A program made the position numbers and the translations under genes. From contig NZ_CP074570.1 in assembly GCF_019900845.1 (NCBI RefSeq), forward strand, positions 186,001 through 250,000: a DNA stretch of 64,000 bases. The letters run 5' to 3'. The notes beneath the pieces were generated by a model. It searched no databases. It was not told where the DNA came from and saw only the letters and a program-made list of their open reading frames with translations. Below, piece after piece: positions 1-8,850 of the stretch (positions within the stretch are counted from its first letter, which is position 1; each line of letters begins with the position of its first letter). Origin of the DNA: Paraneptunicella aestuarii. GTDB taxonomy: Bacteria; Pseudomonadota; Gammaproteobacteria; Enterobacterales; Alteromonadaceae.

Positions 1-1
1 C

Positions 2-580
2 TATTTGAGCGAGTCATTGCCGGAAGATAACGTTGTGGCTTGTGATGTTGGTCAACATCAGATGTGGGTTGCCCAACATATGACTTTCCGTCGTCCTGTT
101 GATCATTTAAGTAGTGGTGGATTGGGCACAATGGGCTTTGGTCTGCCAAGTGCTATCGGAGCTCAGGTAGCGAGACCAGAGTCTACAGTAGTAACAATAT
201 GTGGTGATGGCTCATTCATGATGAATGTTCAGGAGCTTGCCACATTAAGACGTTACCAATTACCGGTAAAAATTGTGGTAATGGACAACCAGCGTCTGGG
301 CATGGTGAAGCAATGGCAAGAGCTATTCCATGAAGAGCGCTACAGCGAAACGGATTTGTCCTGTAACCCACCTTTCAGCGATCTGGCTAAGGTCTTTGGT
401 CTGGAAGCTCGGGTGCTGGAAGACAATGCTGATACCAAAGAGGCATTGGACTGGTTATTACAAACAGAAGGGCCAGCGTTACTACATGTTCGCCTGGATG
501 AACAACAAAACGTTTGGCCCATCGTGCCGCCAAATACAGCAAATCACAAAATGTGGGAGCAACCATCATGCACAGCTTGA
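2..580 (+). CDS. ilvG: Acetolactate synthase large subunit, C-terminal part (5' truncated by window edge)
   Basis: Open from the first bases of the window (frame beginning at base 2) to TGA at 578-580, so only about the last 192 residues are visible. It condenses two pyruvates, or pyruvate with 2-oxobutyrate, in valine/isoleucine synthesis. The visible part is the ThDP-binding C-terminal domain, with the CGDGS segment followed about 20 residues later by the MDNQRLGMV stretch typical of acetohydroxyacid synthases. The stop overlaps the start of the ilvM-like gene by 13 bases. With the ilvE, ilvD and ilvA genes that follow, this reproduces the enterobacterial ilvGMEDA order, which is why I prefer ilvG over ilvB or ilvI. 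The leader and any attenuator lie outside the window. Confidence 0.95.
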   Translation, partial: YLSESLPEDNVVACDVGQHQMWVAQHMTFRRPVDHLSSGGLGTMGFGLPSAIGAQVARPESTVVTICGDGSFMMNVQELATLRRYQLPVKIVVMDNQRLGMVKQWQELFHEERYSETDLSCNPPFSDLAKVFGLEARVLEDNADTKEALDWLLQTEGPALLHVRLDEQQNVWPIVPPNTANHKMWEQPSCTA

Positions 581-840
581 AACTAGAGGTATACAACAAA
601 CCAGCAATACTAGAACGTGTTTTACAAATTATCCGCTATCGCGGTTATAATCTGATCAGTCTACAAGTTATCCCCGATGGGATGGATATGTTGACAGTCT
701 TGATCACAATTGATGGTATGCAACCTGTTAGCAAACTAACCAATCAGCTAAATAAGTTGTATGATCTGGCGCGCATTATTAATTTGAACCTGGCACAACC
801 AGAAGAAACAACACAACAAAAAGCTTTCCAAACAGCTTAA
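568..840 (+). CDS. ilvM: Acetolactate synthase II small (regulatory) subunit
   Basis: A 90-residue protein. An upstream in-frame start at 514 exists, but the ATG at 568 gives the expected family length and the usual translational coupling, since it overlaps the end of ilvG. The protein is essentially one ACT domain: an N-terminal strand with LKLEVYNKPAILERVLQ, then RGYNL and a second half with a VSKL/NQLNKLYDL helix. It should bind the large subunit and stabilise or regulate acetohydroxyacid synthase II. It is short, like IlvM, rather than about 160 residues like IlvN or IlvH. The C-terminal 15 residues are polar and probably disordered. Confidence 0.92.
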   Translation: MHSLKLEVYNKPAILERVLQIIRYRGYNLISLQVIPDGMDMLTVLITIDGMQPVSKLTNQLNKLYDLARIINLNLAQPEETTQQKAFQTA

Positions 841-905
841 CGCGATTTTTAGAACATCTCATTGCGAGTTGTTGTGTTGCCAGGCGGTATAAAATAGGAA
901 CAAAA

Positions 906-1835
906 ATGGCTAAGAAACTCGCTGACTTAATTTGGTTTAACGGTGAAATCATTCCTTGGGAAAAGGCGACTGTGCACGTCATGACTCACGCGATTCACTA
1001 CGGTTCATCAGTATTTGAAGGCATTCGCGCCTACAACACGCCTGACAGAGGTACATGTGTATTTCGTCTGGATGAACATAACCGACGTTTATTGGATTCT
1101 GCGAAGATTTATCGCATGACCATTCCATACACGTTGGAGCAAATTAACGACGCTACTAAAGAAATTATTCGTAGTAACAAACTGGAATCTGCTTATATCC
1201 GCCCAATCGCTTACTACGGCGATATTGGTATGGGTTTACAAGTTCCTTTTGGCACTGAAACTGATTTGGCAATTGCTGCATTCCCATGGGGCGCTTATTT
1301 AGGTGCAGAAGCGTTGGAAAACGGCGTTGATGCAGGTGTTTCTTCCTGGAATCGCCTGGCTGCCAACACTATGCCAACAGGCGCTAAAGCAGGTGGTAAC
1401 TACCTGTCTTCTCAATTAATTTCTATGGAAGCGCGTCGCCATGGTTATGGTGAAGGTATTGCTTTGGATGTAAATGGCTACGTGAGCGAAGGTGCTGGCG
1501 AGAACCTGTTTATTATCCGTAACGGTGTGGTATCAACAACACCAAAAACAGCGGCGATTTTGCCAGGTATTACTCGTGATACCTGTATCACACTAATGAA
1601 AGACATGGGATTGGAAATCAGAGAAGAGAATATTCCAAGAGAAGCTCTATATCTGGCTGATGAAATCTTCATGTGTGGTACAGCCGCAGAAGTAACACCA
1701 GTACGCAGTGTTGACGGCATTAAAGTTGGCTCTGGTAAACGCGGCAAGATCACAGAGCAAGTACAAAGCACATTCTTTGGCTTGTTCAACGGTAAAACCG
1801 AAGATAAATGGGGTTGGTTAACGCCTGTAGAATGA
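906..1835 (+). CDS. ilvE: Branched-chain amino acid aminotransferase
   Basis: 309 residues, the usual length for class IV PLP aminotransferases of the IlvE type. It transfers the amino group from glutamate to the 2-oxo acids of leucine, isoleucine and valine. The N-terminal HAIHYGSSVFEGIRAY block and the AKAGGNYLSS block carrying the PLP lysine (K161) are intact, as are the SEGAGENLF and LPGITRD segments. It lies 65 bases after ilvM and 241 bases before ilvD, within the ilv gene order. ATG start; the weak upstream purine run (aggaacaaaa) is a poor Shine-Dalgarno, but the N-terminus MAKKLADLIWFNGE aligns with the family. Confidence 0.97.
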   Translation: MAKKLADLIWFNGEIIPWEKATVHVMTHAIHYGSSVFEGIRAYNTPDRGTCVFRLDEHNRRLLDSAKIYRMTIPYTLEQINDATKEIIRSNKLESAYIRPIAYYGDIGMGLQVPFGTETDLAIAAFPWGAYLGAEALENGVDAGVSSWNRLAANTMPTGAKAGGNYLSSQLISMEARRHGYGEGIALDVNGYVSEGAGENLFIIRNGVVSTTPKTAAILPGITRDTCITLMKDMGLEIREENIPREALYLADEIFMCGTAAEVTPVRSVDGIKVGSGKRGKITEQVQSTFFGLFNGKTEDKWGWLTPVE

Positions 1836-2006
1836 AAGGGTTGAGACTCTATTATTGAGTGTTCGCACTTGCTCTATTCTATATTTACCTCATTAAAGGC
1901 TTATTGGCAGCACAGAAAAGATACTCTTCTTGACTGTGCTGTTGTGCTTCCTCGTGCGCTCAAATGCACAGTTGCAGTAACTAAGTCCAATTCACAATTA
2001 AAACAG

Positions 2007-2040
2007 TACGGCTTTTAGAATTATTGTTCTTCTAGCCGTA
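2007..2040 (+). promoter_or_regulatory. Imperfect hairpin in the ilvE-ilvD gap
   Basis: Inverted arms tacggct (2007-2013) and agccgta (2034-2040), with an additional AGAA/TTCT pairing inside. It ends 36 bases before the ilvD start. There is no U-run, so it is unlikely to be an intrinsic terminator. It could be an mRNA processing or stability element that adjusts ilvD expression. The rest of the 241-base gap shows no gene. Confidence 0.35.
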
Positions 2041-2076
2041 TGGCTACTAACAATTATTTATTAAAGGTGTACTACA

Positions 2077-3927
2077 GTGGCAAGAAAACTCCGATCAGCT
2101 ACTACTACTCATGGTCGAAACATGGCTGGTGCTCGTGCTTTATGGCGTGCAACGGGTGTAACTGATAATGATTTTGGCAAGCCCATCATTGCTGTAGCCA
2201 ACTCCTTTACCCAATTTGTTCCTGGTCATGTGCATTTAAAAGACATGGGGCAACTGGTTGCAAGGCAGATCGAAAAGGCCGGTGGTATCGCAAAAGAATT
2301 CAATACTATCGCAGTGGATGATGGCATCGCGATGGGTCATAGCGGTATGTTATATAGCTTGCCTTCTCGTGAACTGATTGCGGATTCGGTTGAATACATG
2401 GTGAATGCGCATTGTGCTGACGCTATCGTATGTATCTCTAACTGCGACAAGATCACACCGGGAATGCTAATGGCTTCCATGCGTTTAAATATTCCGGTGA
2501 TTTTTGTCTCGGGTGGGCCAATGGAAGCCGGTAAAACCAAGCTTTCCGACCAGATCATCAAGCTCGATTTGGTTGATGCCATGGTTGCCGCTGCCGACAG
2601 TTCAGTCAGTCAGGAAGATGCCGATCAAATTGAGCGATCTGCATGCCCAACCTGTGGTTCCTGTTCTGGCATGTTCACAGCGAATTCCATGAACTGCTTA
2701 ACCGAAGCGTTAGGTTTGTCTCTTCCTGGAAATGGCTCTCTTGTTGCCACTCATGCTGATAGAGAAAAGTTGTTCTTAAAAGCGGGCGAGCAAATTGTTG
2801 AGCTGTGTAAGCGCTATTACGAACAGGAAGACGATAGTGTTTTGCCACGCAATATTGCTAATTTCAAAGCGTTTGAAAATGCCATGAGCCTGGATATTGC
2901 TATGGGTGGATCGACCAACACAGTTCTACATTTGCTAGCCGCTGCCGCTGAAGGCGAAGTGCCATTCACTATGCAAGACATTGATCGCCTTTCTCGCAAA
3001 GTGCCTCATTTATGTAAAGTGGCACCGTCGACCAACAAATACCATATGGAAGATGTACATCGTGCGGGGGGGGTTATTGGCATCCTGAATGAATTAGACA
3101 AAGCTGGATTACTGCATTCGGACACGAACCATGTTCTTGGAAGTTCATTAAAGAAGGTGCTTACTGATTGGGATGTACTTGAAAATTCAAATGACGGTGC
3201 GCGTACATTTTTTCAAGCTGGGCCTGCAGGAATTCGTACCACACAGGCATTCAGCCAGGATTGCCGTTACGACAGTGCCGATATCGACCGTGAAAATGGT
3301 TGTATTCGCAGTAAAGAATTTGCCTATAGCCAAGACGGTGGATTGGCCGTGCTATTCGGTAACATCGCTGAAAATGGTTGTATCGTTAAAACGGCTGGGG
3401 TGGATGAATCCATTCTGAAATTCAATGGTTCAGCCAAAGTCTTTGAAAGCCAGGAAGATGCCGTTAACGGCATTTTGAACGACGAAGTGAAAGCGGGCGA
3501 CGCCGTTATTATCCGTTATGAAGGACCTAAAGGTGGCCCGGGAATGCAAGAAATGTTGTATCCCACTTCGTACCTGAAATCGAAAGGATTAGGTAAAGCT
3601 TGTGCTTTGATTACCGATGGACGCTTCTCTGGTGGCACATCGGGGTTGTCTATTGGACATTGTTCTCCCGAAGCGGCTTCTGGTGGCGCTTTGGCCTTGG
3701 TTAAAGATGGCGACCCCATCGAAATTGATATTCCTAATCGTAGTATTAATTTGATGCTTTCAGAGCAGGAATTGGCTGAGCGCCGTGAAGCGATGAACAA
3801 CAGCGACAAGCCGTGGCAGCCTGCTACTCGGGTTCGTCCCGTTTCAACGGCTCTGAAAACTTATGCATTGTTGGCGACCAGTGCTGATAAAGGCGCAGTA
3901 AGAGATACCAGTAAACTGGAAGGTTAG
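2077..3927 (+). CDS. ilvD: Dihydroxy-acid dehydratase
   Basis: 616 residues. It dehydrates 2,3-dihydroxy acids to 2-oxo acids in the valine/isoleucine pathway using an Fe-S cluster. The family N-terminus [20 protein letters not shown] is present. Cluster cysteines are seen at C123 (SNCDK) and in the CPTCGSCSG block (C190, C193, C196). The C-terminal [14 protein letters not shown] and the terminal ADKGAVRD segment are intact, so the gene is full length. The start is GTG at 2077, chosen because the protein N-terminus matches IlvD exactly there and no better codon lies downstream. It is followed 20 bases later by ilvA. Confidence 0.97.
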   Translation: MARKLRSATTTHGRNMAGARALWRATGVTDNDFGKPIIAVANSFTQFVPGHVHLKDMGQLVARQIEKAGGIAKEFNTIAVDDGIAMGHSGMLYSLPSRELIADSVEYMVNAHCADAIVCISNCDKITPGMLMASMRLNIPVIFVSGGPMEAGKTKLSDQIIKLDLVDAMVAAADSSVSQEDADQIERSACPTCGSCSGMFTANSMNCLTEALGLSLPGNGSLVATHADREKLFLKAGEQIVELCKRYYEQEDDSVLPRNIANFKAFENAMSLDIAMGGSTNTVLHLLAAAAEGEVPFTMQDIDRLSRKVPHLCKVAPSTNKYHMEDVHRAGGVIGILNELDKAGLLHSDTNHVLGSSLKKVLTDWDVLENSNDGARTFFQAGPAGIRTTQAFSQDCRYDSADIDRENGCIRSKEFAYSQDGGLAVLFGNIAENGCIVKTAGVDESILKFNGSAKVFESQEDAVNGILNDEVKAGDAVIIRYEGPKGGPGMQEMLYPTSYLKSKGLGKACALITDGRFSGGTSGLSIGHCSPEAASGGALALVKDGDPIEIDIPNRSINLMLSEQELAERREAMNNSDKPWQPATRVRPVSTALKTYALLATSADKGAVRDTSKLEG

Positions 3928-3947
3928 ACCCCTGAGGTAGCATATTA

Positions 3948-5501
3948 ATGAGCAATGTAACCGAGTTTGAATATTTACAGAAAATCCTCAGGTCGCCGGT
4001 ATACGATGTCGCTGTGAATAGCGACTTCGTAAAGCTAAACCGATTTTCGGAAAGCATGGGCAATGAGGTGTGGCTGAAACGTGAAGATCAGCAGCCCGTT
4101 AAATCATTCAAATTACGTGGAGCCTACAATCGAATTAGTCAGCTATCGCAAGCTCAGTTAGATGCTGGAGTCGTTGCAGCTTCTGCGGGTAATCATGCTC
4201 AAGGCGTTGCTTATTCCGCAGCTCGCAAAGGCATTAAGGCGACTATCGTGATGCCGGAAACCACGCCGGATATTAAGGTGGAAGCGGTTCGAAATTTTGG
4301 TGGTGATAACGTCAAAATCGTCCTGTTTGGCAGTAACTTTGATGCTGCCAATGCCAAGGCTTATGAGCTGGCCAAAGAGCAAGGACTGACCATGATCCCG
4401 CCTTTTGATAATGACGATGTTATTGCGGGACAAGGCACGATTGGTAAAGAGATTCTGGAGAAAAACCCGGATCTGGATATTTTATTTATTGCCGTTGGTG
4501 GTGGTGGTTTGGCCGCTGGCATTGCCACCTATGTCAAAGCCATTCGTCCTGATATTAAAGTGGTTGCTGTGGAAGCCGAAGATTCGGCTTGCCTGAAAGC
4601 CGCGTTGGAAGCCGGGCAGCCTGTTGATTTGCCTTCGGTTGGTATTTTCGCTGATGGTGTTGCGGTAAAACGCATAGGTGAAGAGCCTTTTCGACTTTGT
4701 CAGCAGTACGTTGACGAAGTGATTACAGTGAATTCCGATGAGATTTGCGCAGCGATTAAAGACATTTTCGATGACACCCGTGTGATAGCTGAACCTGCGG
4801 GAGCCTTGTCGATAGCTGCTATTCGCAAATATGTACGTGAAAACGACATCAAAGGGAAAAAGCTGGCGGGGATTTTGTGTGGTGCCAATATCAACTTCCA
4901 CACATTGCGCTATGTATCAGAGCGTTGTGAATTAGGTGAGCAAAAAGAAGCGGTTTTTGCGGTGAAGATCCCGGAGCAAAAAGGCTCGTTCAAAAAGTTC
5001 TGCAAAATTTTGGGTGGTCGTTCCATTACCGAGTTTAATTATCGTTTTGCCAGTGATCGTAATGCGCACGTGTTTGTGGGCATTAAGTTACGAGAAGGGC
5101 TCAGTGAATTTAAACAATTAACTGACGCTTTGGAAGCGAACGGTTATCAGTGGTTTGACTTGTCCAATAATGAAATTGCCAAACTGCACGTAAGATATAT
5201 GGTTGGTGGGCGCCCGCCAACATTGTTGAATGAACATATCTATTCCTTTGAGTTTCCAGAATCACCCGGTGCGTTATTGCGCTTTTTGGAAACCTTGGGC
5301 GATCGTTGGAATATCACACTATTTCATTATCGGAATCATGGTGCGGCACAAGGATTGGTATTGGCGGGGTTTGATATTCCGGACTTAGATCAGCAAGAAT
5401 TTAATCAGTATTTGGAAAAATTATCGGGATATCTCTATCAGGAGCAGACAGATAACCCTGCGTATAAATTCTTCTTATCTGATTTAAACGGTGTGTTTTA
5501 A
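3948..5501 (+). CDS. ilvA: Threonine dehydratase, biosynthetic
   Basis: 517 residues, the length of the biosynthetic enzyme with two C-terminal ACT-like regulatory domains; catabolic TdcB is about 330. It converts threonine to 2-oxobutyrate, the committed step to isoleucine, and is normally inhibited by isoleucine. The PLP lysine is K55 in SFKLRGAY. The glycine loop VGGGGLAAG begins at about residue 183. The C-terminal third, from about residue 330, contains the paired effector-binding modules (KGSFKKFCKILGGRSITEFNYR and SPGALLRFLETL). It is the last gene of the ilv cluster. Confidence 0.96.
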   Translation: MSNVTEFEYLQKILRSPVYDVAVNSDFVKLNRFSESMGNEVWLKREDQQPVKSFKLRGAYNRISQLSQAQLDAGVVAASAGNHAQGVAYSAARKGIKATIVMPETTPDIKVEAVRNFGGDNVKIVLFGSNFDAANAKAYELAKEQGLTMIPPFDNDDVIAGQGTIGKEILEKNPDLDILFIAVGGGGLAAGIATYVKAIRPDIKVVAVEAEDSACLKAALEAGQPVDLPSVGIFADGVAVKRIGEEPFRLCQQYVDEVITVNSDEICAAIKDIFDDTRVIAEPAGALSIAAIRKYVRENDIKGKKLAGILCGANINFHTLRYVSERCELGEQKEAVFAVKIPEQKGSFKKFCKILGGRSITEFNYRFASDRNAHVFVGIKLREGLSEFKQLTDALEANGYQWFDLSNNEIAKLHVRYMVGGRPPTLLNEHIYSFEFPESPGALLRFLETLGDRWNITLFHYRNHGAAQGLVLAGFDIPDLDQQEFNQYLEKLSGYLYQEQTDNPAYKFFLSDLNGVF

Positions 5502-5520
5502 TCGATTTTAATAAACATGG

Positions 5521-5554
5521 GAGTGACTGATGTTCTGGAAGAAGAAAGTCACTC
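5521..5554 (+). terminator. Inverted repeat after ilvA (weak terminator candidate)
   Basis: Perfect 8-base arms gagtgact (5521-5528) and agtcactc (5547-5554), separated by 18 bases and starting 19 bases after the ilvA stop. A clean U-run does not follow directly (gttagaagaac...gttttt), so intrinsic termination is uncertain. Position at the end of the ilv operon is the main support. Confidence 0.35.
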
Positions 5555-5658
5555 GTTAGAAGAACAATTAGTTTTTAAACGAAATAGCAAAGGTTAAGAA
5601 GTAACAAGCCTGGTTAAATTAATATTAGCTGGAGCTTAAAGCTGTTGAGGTAGTAAGT

Positions 5659-6285
5659 ATGAGTTTTGAGCTTTGGGTGACGTTTACACTGGCGACCTTG
5701 GTGATTCTGATGATTCCAGGGCCAACTATTATTTTGGTTGTCAGTAAGGCAATGCAGAATGGCTATCGTTCGGTAATGCCTTTGGTTGCCGGTGTGGTAC
5801 TTGGTGATTTTGTTGCAATGACGCTATCACTACTTGGGCTAGGCGCTATCATGGCAACGTCAGCCACATTATTTTTAGTTTTCAAATGGTTGGGTGCTTT
5901 GTACCTGTTGTATTTAGGCTACAAATTATGGAAGACTCCCATTGAAGTAAACCCGGATGTTGTGAGCAAGAATAATGAATCTTCTTTTAAATTATTCCAG
6001 CATTCGTTTTGGGTCACTATGTTAAACCCCAAGAGCATCGCGTTCTTCGTGGCCTTTCTACCTCAATTTATACAGCCAGAGCATCCGGCCATTACACAAG
6101 TTATAGTGTTGGGCGGAACGTTTTTGGCACTGTCTATCGTTAGTGCGGGATTATATGGATTATTTGCCGGTAAACTGGCGACTAAAATTAAGCGAGCTGG
6201 TGTTCGACGCTGGTTTAACCGAATCGGCGCTTCTTCATTGATTGGCGCTGGAGTATTAACAGCAACAATGCAGCGCACTGCTTAG
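5659..6285 (+). CDS. LysE/RhtB-family amino acid exporter
   Basis: 208 residues, almost entirely hydrophobic, with about six predicted membrane spans. The N-terminus carries the family hallmark: a first helix ending in MIPGPTIILVVSKAMQNGYR. The second block LVAGVVLGDF and the FKWLGALYLLYLGYKLW segment are also typical. It probably exports an amino acid or a homoserine-lactone-like compound; the substrate cannot be read from sequence. It sits alone downstream of ilvA, 157 bases away, in the same direction. Export of excess branched-chain or threonine-derived amino acids is a reasonable guess but only an inference. Confidence 0.88.
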   Translation: MSFELWVTFTLATLVILMIPGPTIILVVSKAMQNGYRSVMPLVAGVVLGDFVAMTLSLLGLGAIMATSATLFLVFKWLGALYLLYLGYKLWKTPIEVNPDVVSKNNESSFKLFQHSFWVTMLNPKSIAFFVAFLPQFIQPEHPAITQVIVLGGTFLALSIVSAGLYGLFAGKLATKIKRAGVRRWFNRIGASSLIGAGVLTATMQRTA

Positions 6286-6318
6286 TAGCATTAAGGATCA
6301 TCATCGAAGATGTAATGT

Positions 6319-6347
6319 GTGCCAACCGAAGCTGGATTGGTTGGCAC
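6319..6347. terminator. Hairpin between convergent lysE-type gene and ubiK
   Basis: Perfect 9-base arms gtgccaacc (6319-6327) and ggttggcac (6339-6347), with an 11-base loop, in the 84-base gap between two convergent genes. There is a short downstream T-rich stretch on the plus strand (aattcaatttt). It probably serves as a shared terminator. Confidence 0.6.
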
Positions 6348-6369
6348 GGAATTCAATTTTATCTGTAGG

Positions 6370-6627
6370 TTAGGCTTTAGGCTGGTTAACCTGTTTTTCT
6401 AACTCTTCTACACGCGCTTCCAAAGCTTCCAGTTTCTCTCGGGTGCGTTGCAAAACCATGGTTTGAACATCGAACTCTTCGCGGCTAACAAAATCCAAAC
6501 GGCTTAGTTGTGACTGTAAAACTTGTTTGACCTTGCTTTCCACGCCTTCAGCCATTGTTTTAACGCCCGGAGGAATGCTATCTGCTACCTGTTTCGCCAG
6601 TTCTTCCAATTTTTTTGGTTCCAACAT
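6370..6627 (-). CDS. ubiK: Ubiquinone biosynthesis accessory factor UbiK (BMFP family)
   Basis: 85 residues with an amphipathic N-terminal helix ([28 protein letters not shown]) and a C-terminal coiled coil ([22 protein letters not shown]). This is the YqiC/UbiK layout: a trimeric coiled-coil protein with membrane-fusion-type behaviour that helps the UbiJ-containing ubiquinone biosynthesis complex. The [12 protein letters not shown] turn is characteristic. It is monocistronic and convergent with the upstream exporter gene. Confidence 0.88.
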   Translation of the reverse strand: MLEPKKLEELAKQVADSIPPGVKTMAEGVESKVKQVLQSQLSRLDFVSREEFDVQTMVLQRTREKLEALEARVEELEKQVNQPKA

Positions 6628-6820
6628 AGATAAAATCTCTTAATCTTTATGAGCCATGCCCGGATTGCTACTATTCCAAGGCTACTAATTTTACGTGTGA
6701 TATTGGTTTCAGAGTCTAGCAAAAAACCAGGCTCAACAAAATTGATTGAAGCTGAATTGATTGCACTACTGTTTGTGGCAAGTTACAGGTAAAATCGCGC
6801 GTCCTAATGAAAGGGGTCTT

Positions 6821-8833
6821 ATGAAACTTAATCCCAAACAGAACGAAGCTGTGAATTACATTTCTGGGCCATGCTTGGTATTGGCGGGCGCGGGGAGTGG
6901 TAAAACGCGTGTTATCACTAACAAAATTGCCCATCTTGTACAAAATTGTGATGTTCCTGCTCGCACTATTGTGGCTGTAACCTTTACCAATAAAGCTGCG
7001 CGTGAAATGAAAGAACGTGTTGCCGCTACCATGGGTAAGAAGGAAGCGCGTGGACTAAAAGTTTCTACCTTTCATACCTTGGGTTTGAACATCATCAAAA
7101 AAGAAGTGAAATCCTTGGGCTTGAAAGCCGGTTTTTCGTTATTCGATGATAGGGACAGCGTTGATCTGATTAAGGATCTCGCTGGAGATGAATTTGGTGA
7201 CGATAAAGATCAGATTTCTATTCTGCAAAGCACAATTTCTAATTGGAAAAACGATCTGTTACTGCCTCAGCATGTCATTAATCAAACGCGAGATCCTCAG
7301 CAGCAGCTCTATGCCAGTATCTATGAAAAATATCAGCAGCATTTGAGATCTTATAATGCACTGGATTTTGATGATCTGATTTTAATGCCCACATTGTTGT
7401 TTAAAACCAATGAAGAAGTCAGGCAGCGTTGGCAGAATCGAATTCGCTATATTCTGGTAGACGAATATCAGGATACTAATACCAGTCAGTATGAGCTTAT
7501 CCGTTTACTTGTGGGTGAAAGAGCGCGTTTTACCGTGGTTGGCGATGATGATCAGTCTATCTATTCCTGGCGTGGCGCTCGTCCGCAAAACCTGGCTTTG
7601 TTAAAAGAACACTACCCATCATTACGTTTGATTAAGTTAGAGCAGAATTACCGTTCTTCCGGGCGAATCCTGCACTGTGCCAATATTCTGATTGAAAACA
7701 ATCCCCACGTTTTTGATAAGAAGCTTTTCTCTGAACTGGGTTACGGTGAGCAACTTCGAGTGCTGGAATGTAAATCGGAAGAGCACGAAGTTGAGCGAGT
7801 GGTCGCAGAATTGCTGGCGCATAAGTTCATGAACGGTAGTAGCTACGGAGATTATGCGATTCTTTATCGTGGTAATCACCAATCTCGCACCTTTGAAAAA
7901 GCGCTGACGCAAAACAAGATCCCGTACAAAATCAGCGGTGGCATGTCATTCTTCGGGCGTACCGAAGTGAAAGACATCATGGCTTATTTGCGATTGTTGG
8001 TGAATCAGGATGACGATACCGCCTTGTTACGTGTGATTAATACCCCTAGTCGCGGTATTGGGCGTGTGACATTAGAGAAAATCGGCGGATTAGCGCACCA
8101 CTTGGAATGCTCCATGTTTGAAGCGGCATTGTCAGATCATATTAACCATGTGCTGAGTGGAAAAGCGCTAGATGCGGTCAAGGAATTTGGGCGTTGGATG
8201 GTTGAGCTTTCTGATAATGCTCAGCGAGGGGATACTGTTGCCGCTATTCGTGATTTGATTAAAACCAGCCGTTACGAAGAATGGCTGTACGAGACAAGTA
8301 GTAGCCCGAAAGCGGCTGAAATGGCGATGGCAAACATCAGTACGCTGTTTGGCTGGGTCAATGGCATGTTGGAAGGCAGCGATTTAGATCCGCCCATGAC
8401 CTTGCAAGAAGTCGTCAACCGCTTGATGTTACGCGACATGATGGAAAAAGGGGAAAGTGAAGAGGATGTTGAAGCCGTGCAATTGATGACCTTGCATGCT
8501 TCAAAGGGGCTGGAATTCCCTTATGTTTTCATGGTGGGTATGGAAGAAGGCTTGCTTCCGCATCAAGCCAGTATCGATGAAGACAATATCGAAGAAGAGC
8601 GTCGCTTAGCCTATGTCGGTATTACCCGGGCACAACGAGAATTGTATTTCAGTTTCGCCAAAGAACGCCGCCAGTATGGAGAATTGATCCGTACTGAACC
8701 AAGTCGTTTCCTGTATGAATTACCTCAAGATGATTTGTCCTGGGAGCAGAAGCGTAAAAAGGACAGTAAGGAAGTGCGACAGAAGAAGGCTGAAATCGGG
8801 ATCGCTAATCTTAGGAATATTTTGAAAGATTAG
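6821..8833 (+). CDS. rep: ATP-dependent DNA helicase Rep
   Basis: 670 residues from ATG 6821, which has a good purine-rich site (aaagggg) just upstream. An in-frame start 60 bases earlier gives an N-terminal extension that the family lacks, so I rejected it. It is a UvrD-like superfamily 1A helicase that moves 3' to 5' and clears proteins ahead of replication forks. Walker A GAGSGKT lies at residues 23-29, with later helicase motifs [43 protein letters not shown] and YVGITRAQ. The sequence tracks Rep, rather than UvrD, along its whole length. It is convergent with the gene at 8851, leaving only 17 bases between stops. Confidence 0.97.
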   Translation: MKLNPKQNEAVNYISGPCLVLAGAGSGKTRVITNKIAHLVQNCDVPARTIVAVTFTNKAAREMKERVAATMGKKEARGLKVSTFHTLGLNIIKKEVKSLGLKAGFSLFDDRDSVDLIKDLAGDEFGDDKDQISILQSTISNWKNDLLLPQHVINQTRDPQQQLYASIYEKYQQHLRSYNALDFDDLILMPTLLFKTNEEVRQRWQNRIRYILVDEYQDTNTSQYELIRLLVGERARFTVVGDDDQSIYSWRGARPQNLALLKEHYPSLRLIKLEQNYRSSGRILHCANILIENNPHVFDKKLFSELGYGEQLRVLECKSEEHEVERVVAELLAHKFMNGSSYGDYAILYRGNHQSRTFEKALTQNKIPYKISGGMSFFGRTEVKDIMAYLRLLVNQDDDTALLRVINTPSRGIGRVTLEKIGGLAHHLECSMFEAALSDHINHVLSGKALDAVKEFGRWMVELSDNAQRGDTVAAIRDLIKTSRYEEWLYETSSSPKAAEMAMANISTLFGWVNGMLEGSDLDPPMTLQEVVNRLMLRDMMEKGESEEDVEAVQLMTLHASKGLEFPYVFMVGMEEGLLPHQASIDEDNIEEERRLAYVGITRAQRELYFSFAKERRQYGELIRTEPSRFLYELPQDDLSWEQKRKKDSKEVRQKKAEIGIANLRNILKD

Positions 8834-8850
8834 AGTCTATTTAATCTGAA